Source of the DNA: Buxus sempervirens
Taxonomy: Eukaryota > Streptophyta > Magnoliopsida > Buxales > Buxaceae
Length of the DNA: 64,000 nucleotides
Direction of reading: 5' to 3'
Assembly: GCA_947561395.2 (NCBI GenBank)
Contig: OX387193.1
Span: 12,400,001-12,464,000 of the forward strand
A program made the translations under genes and the position numbers. Positions 33,029-45,946 of the stretch are shown here, one piece after another. Under the pieces are notes generated by a model. It did no database searches and was not told the origin of the DNA. It worked only from the letters and a program-made list of their open reading frames with translations. Within the stretch, counting starts at the first letter, position 1; each line of letters begins with the position of its first letter.

Positions 33029-35299
33029 AACATGAAGTGTTAGATCAAACTTGGGCAAATTCCAATTGCCGCAAGTCGTGGAATGTGAAAATGGGACGGT
33101 GCCAAGGATGGCCTAGGTTGGCCTACCTTCTGTGGTAGGCGGTAGTGCAAATTTTTGAGACCGCCTAGGATGGTCTACCTTCTGAGGTAGGTGCTAGTGC
33201 AAAAATTGGAGAGGGCTTAGGATGGCCTACCTGAAGGAGGTAGGCTCTCATGCAAAAAGTGTATAGCCTTGTGCGGCTATGCTCTCAGAAGCTGCATTTC
33301 ATAAATTAAATGTTTAAAACATGTCCTAGGATACTTAAACAAATGTTAGAAGTATCTGATTAAGATTTCTAGCTGAGGTGTCATACAATGGTATTATGGA
33401 GGAATTAAAGTATAAAAAGGGGAACGAATTTTCGAAGCAAACCAGCTCTTGTTCAGTACTTTATTAATTGCTTTAATCTTTAATTGTGGGAGAATAATTA
33501 GGGAATTAATCAGTAGTATTAAGGGACTATTGGGAAGCAGCAAAGGCTGAATCTGGGAAGACATTTTCAGGTATTATGGTGTGAAAATCAGCACAACTGT
33601 GTTAGAGTGAAATGGGAGTGTTCATATGAGTTGGGATCTATCCAGCTCTTCTTTCCTCGTAGTTAAAAATCTGAATGGGGTAATTAGCTAAGTAATACAG
33701 TAGAAATGAAGAAAGCGAATCGTGGTGAAATGCTAAATGCTGAAATGAATTTATAAAAAAGGGTTTTAAGTTGAGTAGCAGAGAAATGGTTTCAGGCTTA
33801 GATATAGTTGAAACAAAAGCGTTAAAGTCAAGTGAGAATCATGGTGAAGGTTATGTTAGGTTCAGATTATATCTGGGTTAATTGGTCTTGTAATAGAGGA
33901 TAACATGATAGTTCCAATTGATCCAAAGTAGAAAGTTGAGTTCTCATAAGATGGAATTAGGTATGTTAGTAGAAGACATCCTTGGTCCATGTTAAAGAGA
34001 GTGAGTTAGGGTAATTCAAGTAGGGAAATTTTTTTTGTTTGAGTATAGAATAAATGTTTCAAGTCTAAACTTAATAATACTACAGAATTTTGATATCTAT
34101 ATGCAGATTTGCCGGTTTAACCGAGATTTGGCAGTTTTACCAAATTTTGATTATAAAAGGGGATTTTATGCACTATTTTGGAAAGGACCTTTAAAACAAA
34201 TTTATTTTGGACAAATCTGACTATTTGGAATTTTTCATACATTTGGAGGATGGTTTTGTGAATTGTGATGGTTTGATGGTTATCTTACCTCCGTGTACTT
34301 GGGGATGCCCATGTACTTGGGATGGTGTTCCTCTATGTACTCAGAGATGCCCGTGTACTCGGGATGGCACATTTTGAGTTTGGAACAAGTTGATATTATC
34401 GAGATTTCTGTTTTGGCTTTAGCTCGAGTCTAGATGGCATAACTCGGTGTGGATCCACATTTGTCAAGTTAAGAGCTAGGTAGTGGAATAGATTGTTTCT
34501 TTGCTAGTTGTAATGTGTTGTTCACGCACGCGTTTCCACCGTGTACTCGGTGAGGCTTGATCGTGTACTCAGACTGTGACTGGATTGGTACATTCCAACT
34601 CATCACTGTACTGGATGAGTTCTCCTACAATAAGACGATGATCGTGTACTCGGCTTCGCACCTAAGCCGGGAGGTGGCATAGTGGATTTCGGCATTACCT
34701 AGTTAAGGGCAGTCTTATTTCATGAGTCCACCGTGGACTTATTTTATGATTACACATTATGAATTGCTGTTATGTATTGATTGTTAGTATTTTCCCTTAT
34801 CAGCATATATGTTGGATTTGGATTACTCGGATTACTCGTAATTGTTGGTTATCGTTACTGATGCATGTTTTACTACTGAAGCATGTTCTAAAGCTATTAT
34901 AAATGTTTTGTGCATGCATGTGCTACTTGCTGGGATATCCGTATCTCATTACGTTTTGTTTTGTTTTCAGATCCTGATGAGGACGATATCCGTGGGGTTG
35001 AGCAAGATGAGGATTACCCCGAGTATAGGGGAGAGGATTATTTTGTTGAGTGACATTTGAGAGACATCTTTAGTTGTTGATTTCATTTGAGATAGTGAGT
35101 AAACTTTTGAATTGTAATTCTTTCATTTCATTGTGGATTGGTGATTGGGATATTTGTAGCAAACTCTGATATTGTGGTTGAAGATAATAAAATGCAATGT
35201 CATGTTTCTTACACTTTGATATAGATCCTGCGGTTTAGTTATCTAACACTCGGGTAAGAGTTACGATTCCATTACGTAACCCGGATCCGGTGCGTTACA
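33029..35299 (+). mobile_element. Solo LTR D, right part
   Basis: It resumes after the second GTTTG and ends CGGTGCGTTACA before AATAT. It holds three CCTACC...GGTAGG inverted repeats (33121-33245), a second TATA-like box near 33410, and a cluster of GTACTCGG/GTACTTGG repeats at about 34290-34640. No coding frame is supported. Confidence 0.78.
33121..33245. repeat. Three short palindromes in LTR D
   Basis: Inverted repeats CCTACC...GGTAGG lie at 33121-33140, 33174-33192 and 33225-33245, 51-53 bp apart. Their cores differ from the CCG-N11-CGG family. Confidence 0.85.
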
Positions 35300-35304
35300 A
35301 ATAT

Positions 35305-37680
35305 AAATCCTTGGTTCAAATGGATGAGCTGGCATTTCAAATCTTTGGCAGTTATGCCACATCAGCAATTGCATGTGGGCTGTAACTGAGTTGAATCCGA
35401 AATTAAAATTCGGTTATACATTTACTTATTAATGACTGAAATTATATATCTGTTATAAGGGCTTTTTTTGTAATTGAACTAAGTTTTCGGTTATAGGCTG
35501 AATGTTTCAATTGAAATTTCCTGCGAGCTTCTTCTCATTTATCTTTAAACCTCTCTTTGTGAAGTTTGAATTCCCCAAATTGACCTTAGAAATTGGTCAA
35601 ATTCTCCCAAATTCATGCCTTAGGCTTGAATTGAAGGATCTAGACGCATTTTTGTGTCTACCCTTGAGACTTTCTTGCCCTCCCTTTTGCCTATAAATAA
35701 AGGGTCTCTCCTCTAGCAGAGGGCTAAAGAATTGGTGTCTAAGAGCTCTAGAAGAGAAGGGGAAACGCTGCTCATTTTTCTACTCAAGCTTCCCAAGGCA
35801 CTCAAGGTAATTCCTAGCTTCTGTCTTTACTTCTTCAATTGAAGCACTCTCTCATATTTTTACCTTTCTGTAGTGTAAGGCCTTTAGTGTGTTTGTAGCC
35901 CCAAACCATGCTTAAGGTACCTTGAGCCACCTCTCTAGCAGTAAAACGTGAAGTGAGAGCTAGGGGAAACAAGCTATGGGATGGATCCTTACGCTTAGAA
36001 CCTTTAACTGCCATTATTTGTAATTGATTACTGTTTATGTGTATGTTTACTTCAATTTAGGAAGAATTACATAGATCCGTGCTGTTTGATAGCATTAGAT
36101 CTCAATTTTCTCCTCAAATCTGATTTCATATACACTTCTATGCACATGATGACTTGATTTCATCAAATTAGGCATAGATCTACTATGCTCCATATGATAG
36201 ATCTGGGATTATAAGCCTTAGATCAACATCTCAGGACTTTTTGATATTGATTTTAATGGTTTTAATTTTTTAGAGAAGGCCTTATAGTCTAATCTCTCTC
36301 AAGATGAGCAAATCTTAAGCAATTTGGGTAGATTTGGCTCTCATTCTCCAAATAATGAGAGATCTGAGCTAAATCCATGCCCTAAATGTTGTTAGATTGT
36401 TTTCAAGTCACTTCAAGTGATTGCAAATTAGATTTATTGGATCAAGTACACAAACCCGTGGTTTTAGTTTGATTTTGCTTAATTTTTACAGATCTGGACA
36501 GAACCTATACCTTATCTTGTATCATTCATAACTTCATCATATAGATGAATTTTTGAATGATTCCAGAGGCATATGAAATGTGAGGAAGTCTAGTTTAATC
36601 CTAAAAATTTGAGTAATTTATATGGAGCTGTTTGCTCACACTATTTGATTGAAGTTTATGAGTTAGATCGGCACAGTTTGATGTATTTGTCACTTTGATT
36701 GAACACCGAAGGTCCATTCAACTCCATTTTGGGTGATTTTGATTTTTGAGTCTTCCTTTATGAGTTTAGTTTCAAATTCAATTAGTTTCATTGGTTTTCA
36801 ATTAGATTTTAGATGTGTATGCTTGATTGACTCTGTGTTGCTTAGTAGCAAATTACAGAGTTAATCTGTTATCATGTGAGCATGTTTTGAAGAGCATACA
36901 AGCCACATATGGATGAAGTTTTGGGTGAAGCCTATGCGATTTGAAAGATGGTATCTCATGCTTCATTCACACTAATTTTCAAGGATTTATATAAAGTCAA
37001 TCCCCACGAATAGGCTCTCAAAGTTGGCTACTCATCCCTTTTACTGTGTTACATTAGTAACTTTGAACAAGCGTAATTCTCTTGTTTTAAATTGGATTTG
37101 AGTGAAATTTTTACTGTATCTTATACTCCATATAAAATTTCAAATGGCTTTGGTTTCACCCAATTTGAGTTTGAATTGAATGACTTATTGTTGATTGAAG
37201 TTGCATAGCTCAAATATCTTAAGTTGCATCAATTTTTCCAGATTGATTTGTTGTCCTTTTTCTTTATTTTTGTTTTAATTTTCACCATAATCACAAAGTC
37301 CTGAAGGTGCTATATCCATAGAGAGAGTCCAGAATCCATTGGACTATTCATATAGAGAAATCACATATATGTTTTTTTATTTTTACATGTTTTTTGAGTG
37401 ATTTTAGTATGCAAGCAAATGCATAACATGAATAGGCATATGGCAACCATCTTGTATGGATGAGTAAGGGTGCCTAACACCTTCCCTTACTCATAACCTA
37501 ACCCCTTTTATCCAATCTCTGGATGTAGACCATGATTTGAGTTACTTTGACTTAATTTTTGCATGTTTTGCACATTTTGGTGCCCACCCACACCAAGACC
37601 TTGGATGGTGGCGACTCTATGCTTTATTAAGACCCATGTGGTATTTAGGAGGTCATCTAGGTAATTTTCATGGTCCCACA
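35305..37680 (+). mobile_element. Solo LTR F, right part
   Basis: It continues F after D, with decayed palindromes (35397-35490), a TATA box (TATAAATA at 35692), the conserved GTAAAACGTGAAG block near 35940, GGTGGCGACTC near 37608, and the end ATGGTCCCACA. It is alignable with the E0 LTR but diverged. The following five bases are ATAAT. Confidence 0.82.
35397..35490. repeat. Decayed palindrome array in LTR F
   Basis: CCG-N11-CGG occurs intact at 35397-35413. The next two sites, 39 and 38 bp on, read CTG-N11-CTG (35436) and TTG-N11-CGG (35474), as expected from C-to-T decay of the same core. Confidence 0.65.
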
Positions 37681-37685
37681 ATAAT

Positions 37686-38143
37686 TGTAAATTTAAATAT
37701 CTAATTTTAATAATTAACTATTATTTAATAATTAAATAATTATTATTTATCTAAAGGATTACTATTAAAGAAATGTTGGGATAACGCATTTAAATTATTT
37801 TAAAAAATAATTATTTAATTTATTAAAATATAATTATAATTATATTATATTAGTAAAATAAATATCTTTTCATAAAAATAATAGTTAAATAAATATTTAA
37901 AGTGGCACCCAAAAGGGCCACTTTATTTAAATAATTTATCTATGATTACTATTGTTAAATAATATTAAAATAAATATTTAAATTAAGAAATAACTAAATA
38001 TTAACTATTCTTTTCGGTTTCAATATTTAAAATTCTTATTAATTTTCTTGGTAAATTAATTTTTGATTTTTGATTTAATTAGGTGGTAGAAATTGAGAAT
38101 TTGAGGCTAAAAAGGGGCAAAATGGACTTTTACAGCGTCCTGG
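37686..38143. other. A/T-rich spacer between F and B
   Basis: Mostly TTAATTATT-type sequence without a gene. The last 5 bases CCTGG (38139-38143) are the left target copy of B. It should be continuous with 63380 onward, the same locus before B inserted. Confidence 0.6.
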
Positions 38144-39960
38144 TGTGAGACATGGGAAAAAAATCATATTCAATGACTTCCTCAATCATCACACGGGATT
38201 GGTTAAAAACACAGAGTCGCTACCATTCTGTTTAGGTGTGAATGGACACCAAAATATCAAATAAGCACAAAAGGCAAATTTAGGGTAAAAATAACCCTCT
38301 AAAAAAAACAACCAGAGATGGGTAAGGGGATTAGGTTATGAACAGGGGAAGGTGTTAGGCACCCCTATTTATCCACACAAGGTGGTTGCCAAGTATTGTT
38401 CATGTTAAAATAAAGGAAAAAGGCTTGCTATAAAAATCACAAAAAATCACAAAAAAGACAAAGGTGTATGGTTTTTTCATACGAACATCCTGATTGATCT
38501 AGAACTTTCAAATATGATCATACCATTCCTAGGGTTTCATGATTAAAACAAAATTAAGATAAAACCAAATAAAACCAAAATAAAGTGAAAAATCCAAAAA
38601 TCTGGCTTCAAGTTAAATTCTAGAAATCTAGAAAAATATGATTTATTATAAAATATTGCAGGATTGAATTTGAACAGTCCAGGACATAGGTATAGCCCAA
38701 ATTTCACTTTAAATCAAAAAATAAAAACCAAGAATACCCACGTTGATGAAGAACATCAAAAGGGGAGAACTTAGACCGTAGGGTCTTCTCTCAAAAGTAA
38801 AAAAGGACTCCAAAACCATATCATGAAACCCTAGAATTTACTTTCAGGCTTCTGGATCCAGATCTACCATATTGATCATGATAGATCCAGGATCTTAACC
38901 TATAATCACAAAAATCACGAAAACAGTGCTGTAGGTGCAAAAGTGGTGAAAATCCAAATTCTAGAAAAAATTGGGGATCTCATGCTATAAACATCATGAA
39001 CTCATAAGATTAATCCAGATTAAATCACAAGATCATTAAAACATTATCAGGATATCAAAAACAGCCACATCTCATAGATTAGAGCACATGGGGGTCTACC
39101 CTACGGATCCACCTGTTCTCTTTTCCCCTAGCTCTTTCTTCGTTTTATGGCTAGAGAGGATTCTTGAGCTACTTGGAGATAGGTTTGGGTACACAAACAC
39201 AATCAGAGGATTTATTCTAGAAAAAAAGGAGAAAAACAGATATGGGGTTCTATTCTAGGGATCCACCTGTTCCCCTTTCCCCTAGCTCTCTCTTCACGTT
39301 TTACGGCTAGAGAGACTCTTGAGGTACTTAGAGACAAGTTTAGGAATACAAGACAAAAGATGGCCTTATTCTACAGCAATAGAGAAGATCCTATTACTTC
39401 TAGAATTGAAGACAGAAAATAAAAGGGAAAAGGGACTTACCTAGATTGAGCAAGCAGAGCAGCAGGGATTCCTCTCTTCTCTTGGAGTTCCTTGGACTTC
39501 AAATTTTCGTGGCATTTTGCTTGAGGAGAGACCCTCTATTTATAAGCAAAGGCAGGGGTATGGTTGGTCCAAGGTTTGGCAAGATAGAGTTTCAGATTGA
39601 GTTAAACACAAGGATAATGCCCATCCATAGCCAACAAGGATAAATGAGATAATTCGAACAGATAAATAAGAGAATTCGTTTATCCAAGAGAGATATTTGG
39701 GTGCAAATAAGGCTCAAAAATCAAAAAGGTAAAATTCGCACAAAGACCCCCGTGCCCGTATATATATTACGGTCGCGCCCTGCCCGTATTATTAATACGG
39801 GCACGCCGTGACCGTATATCAACTGCAGGTTTGACCAGACCGTAAACAAAATATGGCCATGACTAGTTTGGCCAGATTTTACACTTTTTTGACCTGTTTC
39901 AAATCCCAATTAATATTTTCAATTATTTTCTCATTTTTAGTGCAATTTGGGGTGTCTACA
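38144..39960 (-). mobile_element. 3' LTR of B (1817 bp)
   Basis: Full-length partner of the LTR at 61570-63374, with four palindromes at 39754, 39782, 39810 and 39838 (28-bp steps) and a TATA box near 39537-39544. Few differences to the 5' LTR are seen by eye. Confidence 0.9.
39754..39858. repeat. Palindrome array, four units, 28-bp period (B 3' LTR)
   Basis: Units start at 39754, 39782, 39810 and 39838. The second is the clean GCCCGTA...TACGGGC form; the last has decayed to ATGGCC on one side. Confidence 0.92.
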
Positions 39961-39976
39961 ACTGCCCCCTCTTTGC
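39961..39976 (-). other. Polypurine tract of B
   Basis: On the minus strand GCAAAGAGGGGGCAGT precedes the LTR start. Confidence 0.8.
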
Positions 39977-42900
39977 TGGGTATTAGAACCAATTACGAGC
40001 AGAGGGCAAAAAGACCCACCAATTGCACTTTTTGACATTTTGTCTAACTAATTGCACTTTGCAAGGATTAAATGGATGATTTTGGAAAAATAATTTGTGT
40101 GGAAGATTTGCTGAAAAGTCCCTAACCTTAAGGGGCAGATCCTCCTCTCTAGTCTCACTGAGCACTCGTAGCTATGAAGTGAGATTTGAGACAAAATTTT
40201 TAAACAAAAGTGGGTAAAGTGGCAATCATTGCAACTTACAACAAATATAAACATTAATCTCCTGAAAAGTGTGAAGAAAATGATGAAAAAGACAATTTTT
40301 CTGGGTGGCCTGCAGTTGTAGCACAATGAACAGCAAAGAACAGACACAACTCAAAATTACACATTTGAAAAACATCTCATTAATTGAACTTGCTTTCATC
40401 AAACAAAGAAATGATAAAAACATGGATTCGAAGATAGCCAATGAAACCCCTGCTTGAAGTCTGATGGGGTGGCGTCTCTTCCTTATCTTAGATTTCTTGG
40501 AGCTCTCGTGACTATGAAAAGAAATCTGAGACAAGCAAATTTTGAAAAGAATGTGGATTTAAAATTGACCACTGCAAACTCAATTGATTTTGATGTTTTT
40601 CACTTTTTGAATTTTCCTGATTGATTTTCTTATTTGATATACCTGGGTGTCATTTGATGCCCAAACCTGTGCTTGAATATTTTGGAACTTGCTTTTGTTT
40701 CTTTATCTTCTTGCTCTCTCAATAACGATGTATGTGCCCTTACTGCCCCTAACCTGTCTTCATGCTTTTTAATTGCCCAAGTGAATGCCTCATCTTGATT
40801 GATGGATCATGATCTGTTGATCTAACCTCATGCCTTTACAACCCATGATCTGTCTTTCATGCCTTCTTGCTGCTCCAATAAAATCCTTCTTTATGATTGA
40901 AGAATTGGGAACCCTTATTTAACGAAGAAAACATGCCATTGCTTCGAAGCCTTTTTTTTCTTTCAAATTCGAAGACTAAAGCTTGATTGCTTCTTCCAGA
41001 TGTTGGAATTCATTCCAATGAAAACCCAGAAGAAAAGACACTGAGCATGCCCCAGTTTTGATTGCTTGAAGAAGTATTTGCCCCTCAATAAAGAAGATCC
41101 TCTTTTTTCCTTTTTCTCTTTTTTTTCTTTTTTTTCTTTTTCTTTTTCTTTTTTTTTTATTTTTCTAACCTTTGCCAAAAAGAAACCCTAATAGAAGAAT
41201 GCAAATACAAACATAAGAAAATATGTTTTATACTAGTGGCCTTAGAATTCTCTAATGCTTGTAAAACAAATGTTTTATGAAAAGATATAGATGCTCATCA
41301 TAGGCAAAAAATATATTTTTTTGCTTTTTTGTGTTTTTATATTTTTTTGAAAAAAAATTATCCAATCACTTATTAGCATATAGTCCAAAAGAATTAAAAT
41401 CAAGTTGAATAATGAGAAGATTATTTCAGAAAATGAAGAAAGACCAAAATAAGCCTTCAGAACCTTTAGAATCATTCCCAAGACCATCGGCTTGTCAATT
41501 GATGCTTCAGATATGACGACTTTTTCAATCTGACTATTTTGCCCCAGTCTAGAAAGACATTTTCCTTCATCCAATTGAAGAGCAATTGTTTCTCCATTGT
41601 ATCCATGATGTGAGAATTTATGACTTCAACTTCAGCAATAATTTCCTAATGGTAATTTTGATGGCTATCAACTTGTTCACAGATGATTCATATCATAGTT
41701 CTGATTATGTTGCTTCAGTCTTGAAAAGAGAATTTTCCTCAATCACTTGATGAGTGACTGTATCTCAAAATAACCACCAATATGAGGACTTCATCTGGAT
41801 CTATGCCAATTTTGGACTTTCCTCTCTGAGGATTTCCTTCTTGTAGATAGTTGATTATTTGCCATGCAGTGCCTTTTCGGGTTTTCACTACATTTCCTTC
41901 ATTTTTCCTTTTTCTTTTTTTTTTTTAATCCTTCATCACCAGCAACTATGTAGTCAAAGCTGTCTTAATTCAAAATTTCTTAATCAAAGAGGACTTATGA
42001 ATGGGACGAAACGAAGGCTTGGTGTTAATTTAGAAAGAAAAGGAATAAAAGGCTCAAATACCATATGATCAAATGGGTTAACTGAAATTGTAATATTTAA
42101 GGCATTTCTTCCCTTGGAATGAATACAAAATTGCCCCCAGTAATGAAGTTCTTCCCTCAATTTGATTTCTTCATTTGAAACTTATTCTCCAGTATTGAAC
42201 TTCTTTTTTCCATTCTTTTCTTCACAATTTTGAAGACATTCTCCAAATAGCATTTGATTATCTTTTTTTTTTCTTTCTTCTTTTTATTTATTTTTTTCAT
42301 TTATTTGCCTCATTTTTTGAAAACATATTCAAAATCCCTTTTGAACTTCAATAATTGTCCCTTCATTCCTTTTTTTTATGCCTTAATAAATTTGCCCCAG
42401 TGTGGGGTTACAATTCTCAGTTTCGGTTACTTGGAAAAATATATCAAGCTCAAAGGGTCTAACTAGGGATTTCAAAATTTTTGGGGATATAAGAAAGAAA
42501 GGCCTCTTATCATTTTAAGAAAAATTTGAATTTTAGACTTGGTAGAGTTGCACTACATGATTGGCTCAGGATTTTTTCTTCTCTTTTTTTTTTCTTCTTA
42601 ATCACCTTCTGTCAACATGAAAGCCTCTTTAAATAGAACTTCTGTTATGAACAAGTTCTTCACTTTTTGATCAATCTTTTGAATTTGGATTCTTTCCATC
42701 AAATGATGCCCAATTCTATTTCCCACAAAAAGTCTGATCTTCTCCCATATTTTCAAGTGCAAAGCCCCAAAATTTCTTCAAACAATATTATCAACCTCCC
42801 TTTGAACGAATTAGCAAGTGATGCGATCCTTTCTGTATTCTAATGAAGAAACTTAAAATCTTCTTCTATCTTTTCTATTGAAGATTGTGGATCATCTTTG

Positions 42901-43451
42901 GTTCCAAAGGCCATAAAATTGGTCATTTCATAATTTTGTAGAATATTCTTCCCATGGCACTTAGAAAGATTTGAATTTTTATATAAAATGTTCTTTTCTT
43001 CGATTTTGGTCTCAAAAAATATATGATTCATAAGTAAAAAGGACCTTGTAGAAAAACTTTTTTTCTTTTTTCTAGAAAAATGTTAAAGGGGAAAATCTTT
43101 TTTTTTAAGAGCCTTTATTGAAATCAGTTCCTGAGAACAAGGCTCCTTAGGATCCTCAGGAAATGTGCATTCTTTTTATGCGGGTTTCTTTTCAGAGAAC
43201 ATGGGAGTTCGAAAACTGCCCCTGTTCTCAAAGGCAAAAGCTGACTTTTCTTTCTTTTTTAGAAAATATCTTCCTCCTACTGAGTGAGGCAAACCTTCAA
43301 TATTTGGGATCATCTCCTTCTCTGGGGCATTATGCTCAGTCTCTGAAAGAAGTGACATTCCTTGATATGAAATCTGGATTGCAGCCTAGTCAATCAATGG
43401 AAGCTTACACCTGGCCTCAATCTTTTCATTTGATTCTTCTTCTTTCTTTTC
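39977..43451 (-). other. 3' non-coding region of B
   Basis: About 3.5 kb alignable with that of A. T-rich tracts, no pol domain. It includes the open frame 41574-41275, a homologue of 21385-21071 in A. The segment 43358-43176 keeps coding-like similarity to the C-terminus of the gag of A but lies past the gag stop here. Confidence 0.6.
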
Positions 43452-45266
43452 CTAGGATTCTCCCATTTCAATTGCCCTTGCTTCATTTTCTTCTTGTATG
43501 AAGAGTGATTCCATACCCTTCGGACAATCATTATGGTCCATACTGAATTCCTGTTCAACATCCAGTGCTAGGTCATTTGTTTGCTCAAACTGCTCAAAGG
43601 GAATTGTTTGCACCTCCTCTGCCCTTTCACCTTTCATTTCATTTTCTTTCAACTTCAGCTTAAAATCTGCCCCTGTGTGAGTCTCTTTCTCCATATGGCC
43701 CCCTTCATCTTCTTTTTCAAAGTAAACTCGGACTATGGTACCAACTGGAGCAATAAGTAGAGAAGGGTCAAATCTTTTTTTTCCTGAAAAAATTGACCCT
43801 ATTGCATTTAAGCTACTTGCCCCATTGTTATCGGTTGGTGGGATGGGTGTAACTGAATTGAATGATAATGAATTATTATCCAACAAATCCTGGATTGCAT
43901 GCTTTAGGGCCAAGCAACGATCTGTGGTATGCCCTGGAGTGCTCATATGATACTCACAGATTGCAGATGAATCATAACCATTCCCCTTACTTGCATGAGG
44001 ATTTGGAAACCTCAAAGTCACATAACCCTTCTGAAGTAAGGTAGGCAAAAGTTCAGATGGTCTCATAGGCAGTTTAGAAAATTCCCTTCTCTTCCTTACT
44101 TCTATTTCCTCCTTAACAGGCTGTGCAGAAGATACATTAATTTGAATAGGCAGCAAAGGAAATTGATGGGTTGGCTTGATAGGAGGTGGATGGGCATTGA
44201 TTTGAAAGGGTTCCCTAGGAAGTTGCACCATATTCACTTCTGCTTCTCTCCTTTCTTCATTCTTTCTTCTTCCATTACCATTCTCCTTTTTCTGTGTAGA
44301 GAAAGTGGTGGAAGCTTCCTGGTTCAACACTGCAGAGTAATCAGCTATTTTCCCAGACTTGATCCCATCTTCAATTCTGTCTGCCACTTGCACTAGGGCA
44401 GCAAAGTTGGTGGTAGTTTGACCCACCAAGTGACTGTAAAACGGTTGCCCCAGTGTGCTGATGAAAGTGGAGATCATTTTTAGCTCCAGCATAGGTGGCC
44501 TGACTTGAGAGGCCGTCTCCCTCCACCTTTTAGCATACTGCCTTACAGATTCGTCCCCTCCTTTGCTCATTCTCATTACATCGTACCTATCTGGCCCGAT
44601 CTCTGAATTAAACTTGTATTGAGCTAAAAAGGCATCTGCTAGGTCTTTCCATCTTTTGATCCTTCCATGGTCTAAGGTGGCAAACCAGCTCAAAGCAGTT
44701 CCAGTCAAGCTCCTTTGGAAGAGCTTAATCAGTATGCCATCATCCCGGCCAAACTGGCATAAAGCCCCGCAGTATAACTTCAAATGGCTCATTGGGCAGC
44801 CAGTGCCATCATATTTGTCCAGGTTTGGGCACTTAAACTTGGCTGGCAGGTTAACATTGGGGTATAGGCACAAGTCTTCAAAGTTGGTGCCCCCAAAGTT
44901 GTTCACCCATTTTACTTCCCTCAGTTCATCTTGGATCATCTCCAAGCTGTGCATGAATTTCCTTTCAACCTCCTCCCTCATTCCCTCTTTTTCTTTTTCT
45001 TTCTCAGACTCAGCAATATCCTCCCTGATCAGTATAGGTTCAGGGGTAGGTTCAGAAATGGGTTCAGGAATAGGTTGAACCGGAGGTGGGATATTGATTG
45101 GAGGTGGAGGTGCTTGGTTGGAAGTGGAGGCTTGGTTATGGGCTTGGACTTGCTGGGCCCGCACCGCCAGTAAGTTTTCTAGCATTCGGGCAAGTCTTGC
45201 CACTTGCACTTGCAGCAGGGCAATGTCTTGACTAGGACTATCGGCTTGATTCTCAGTGGGATTCAT
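43452..45266 (-). CDS. gag: Gag protein of element B, intact, 604 residues
   Basis: ATG at 45266, no frame break. The domain order is as in A: Leu/Val heptads, Pro-rich linker, PKFKCPNLDKYDG-type segment with HLKLYCGALCQFG, capsid core with LSWFATLDHGRIKRWKDL, then ICEYHMSTPGHTTDRC, a C-X2-H-X5-H-X4-C knuckle, and ALKHAIQDLLDNN. The acidic C-terminal tail of about 100 residues is longer than in A, which has lost this part. No protease or later pol domain follows. Differences to A are scattered and mostly conservative, as expected for a frame that was under selection until recently. Confidence 0.88.
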   Translation of the reverse strand: MNPTENQADSPSQDIALLQVQVARLARMLENLLAVRAQQVQAHNQASTSNQAPPPPINIPPPVQPIPEPISEPTPEPILIREDIAESEKEKEKEGMREEVERKFMHSLEMIQDELREVKWVNNFGGTNFEDLCLYPNVNLPAKFKCPNLDKYDGTGCPMSHLKLYCGALCQFGRDDGILIKLFQRSLTGTALSWFATLDHGRIKRWKDLADAFLAQYKFNSEIGPDRYDVMRMSKGGDESVRQYAKRWRETASQVRPPMLELKMISTFISTLGQPFYSHLVGQTTTNFAALVQVADRIEDGIKSGKIADYSAVLNQEASTTFSTQKKENGNGRRKNEERREAEVNMVQLPREPFQINAHPPPIKPTHQFPLLPIQINVSSAQPVKEEIEVRKRREFSKLPMRPSELLPTLLQKGYVTLRFPNPHASKGNGYDSSAICEYHMSTPGHTTDRCLALKHAIQDLLDNNSLSFNSVTPIPPTDNNGASSLNAIGSIFSGKKRFDPSLLIAPVGTIVRVYFEKEDEGGHMEKETHTGADFKLKLKENEMKGERAEEVQTIPFEQFEQTNDLALDVEQEFSMDHNDCPKGMESLFIQEENEARAIEMGES

Positions 45267-45320
45267 GGTGCGAGCTCTTGATCTGGTTACAGAAGCTATG
45301 GCTACAATTGTACTTGGTAC

Positions 45321-45340
45321 CTGGAAAAAATAAAGAAAAA
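45321..45340 (-). promoter_or_regulatory. Candidate 3' splice site before gag (B)
   Basis: T-rich run then CCAG|GTACC on the minus strand, 55 nt before the ATG, as in A and C. Confidence 0.4.
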
Positions 45341-45493
45341 TATCAGTACCAATTTAATCTCATTCACATACCTATAAATGCCTATATGCAAGCTGGGGTG
45401 AACACGAGTTTGGATTTTTTTCTTTATTTACTTTTTTTTGAATTGTTGGAATATTCTAGGGCTTCCAACAGGTCCCACAAAAAACGAAAAGGA

Positions 45494-45946
45494 TCTGAAA
45501 TTCAAAGGCTTTCAGGGGCCCAGGGGTATTTTTGAAAAAAGTCTGAAATTCAAAGGCTTTCAGAGGCCCAGGGATATTTTTGGAAAAAGTCTGAAATTCA
45601 AAGGCTTTCAGAGGCCCAGAGATTTTTGAGAAAGGTCTGAAATTCAAAGGCTTTCAGAGGCCCGAGGAAAAAGATCTGAAATTCAAAGGCTTTCAGAGGC
45701 CCAAAGAAAAAAGATCTGAAATTCAAAGGCTTTCAGAGGCCCAAAGGATAGGTGTTTATAATTCAGAGGCTTATAGACGGCCCAAAGAATATGTATCTAT
45801 AATTCAGAGGCTTATAGACGGCCCAAAGGATATGTGTCTAAAATTCAGAGGCTTTTAGATGGCCCAAAGAAATGATTGTCTAAAATTCGGAGGCTTTTAA
45901 ACAGCCCAAAGGATATGTGTCTATAATTCAGAGGCTTATAGACGGC
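45494..45946 (-). repeat. Tandem hairpin array of B leader, distal part (about 11 units)
   Basis: Six TCTGAAA-type units followed by five GTCTAWAA-type units, loops TTCAAAGGC or TTCAGAGGC. The array is cut within GACGGC|CC by element C and resumes at 59603. Confidence 0.9.
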
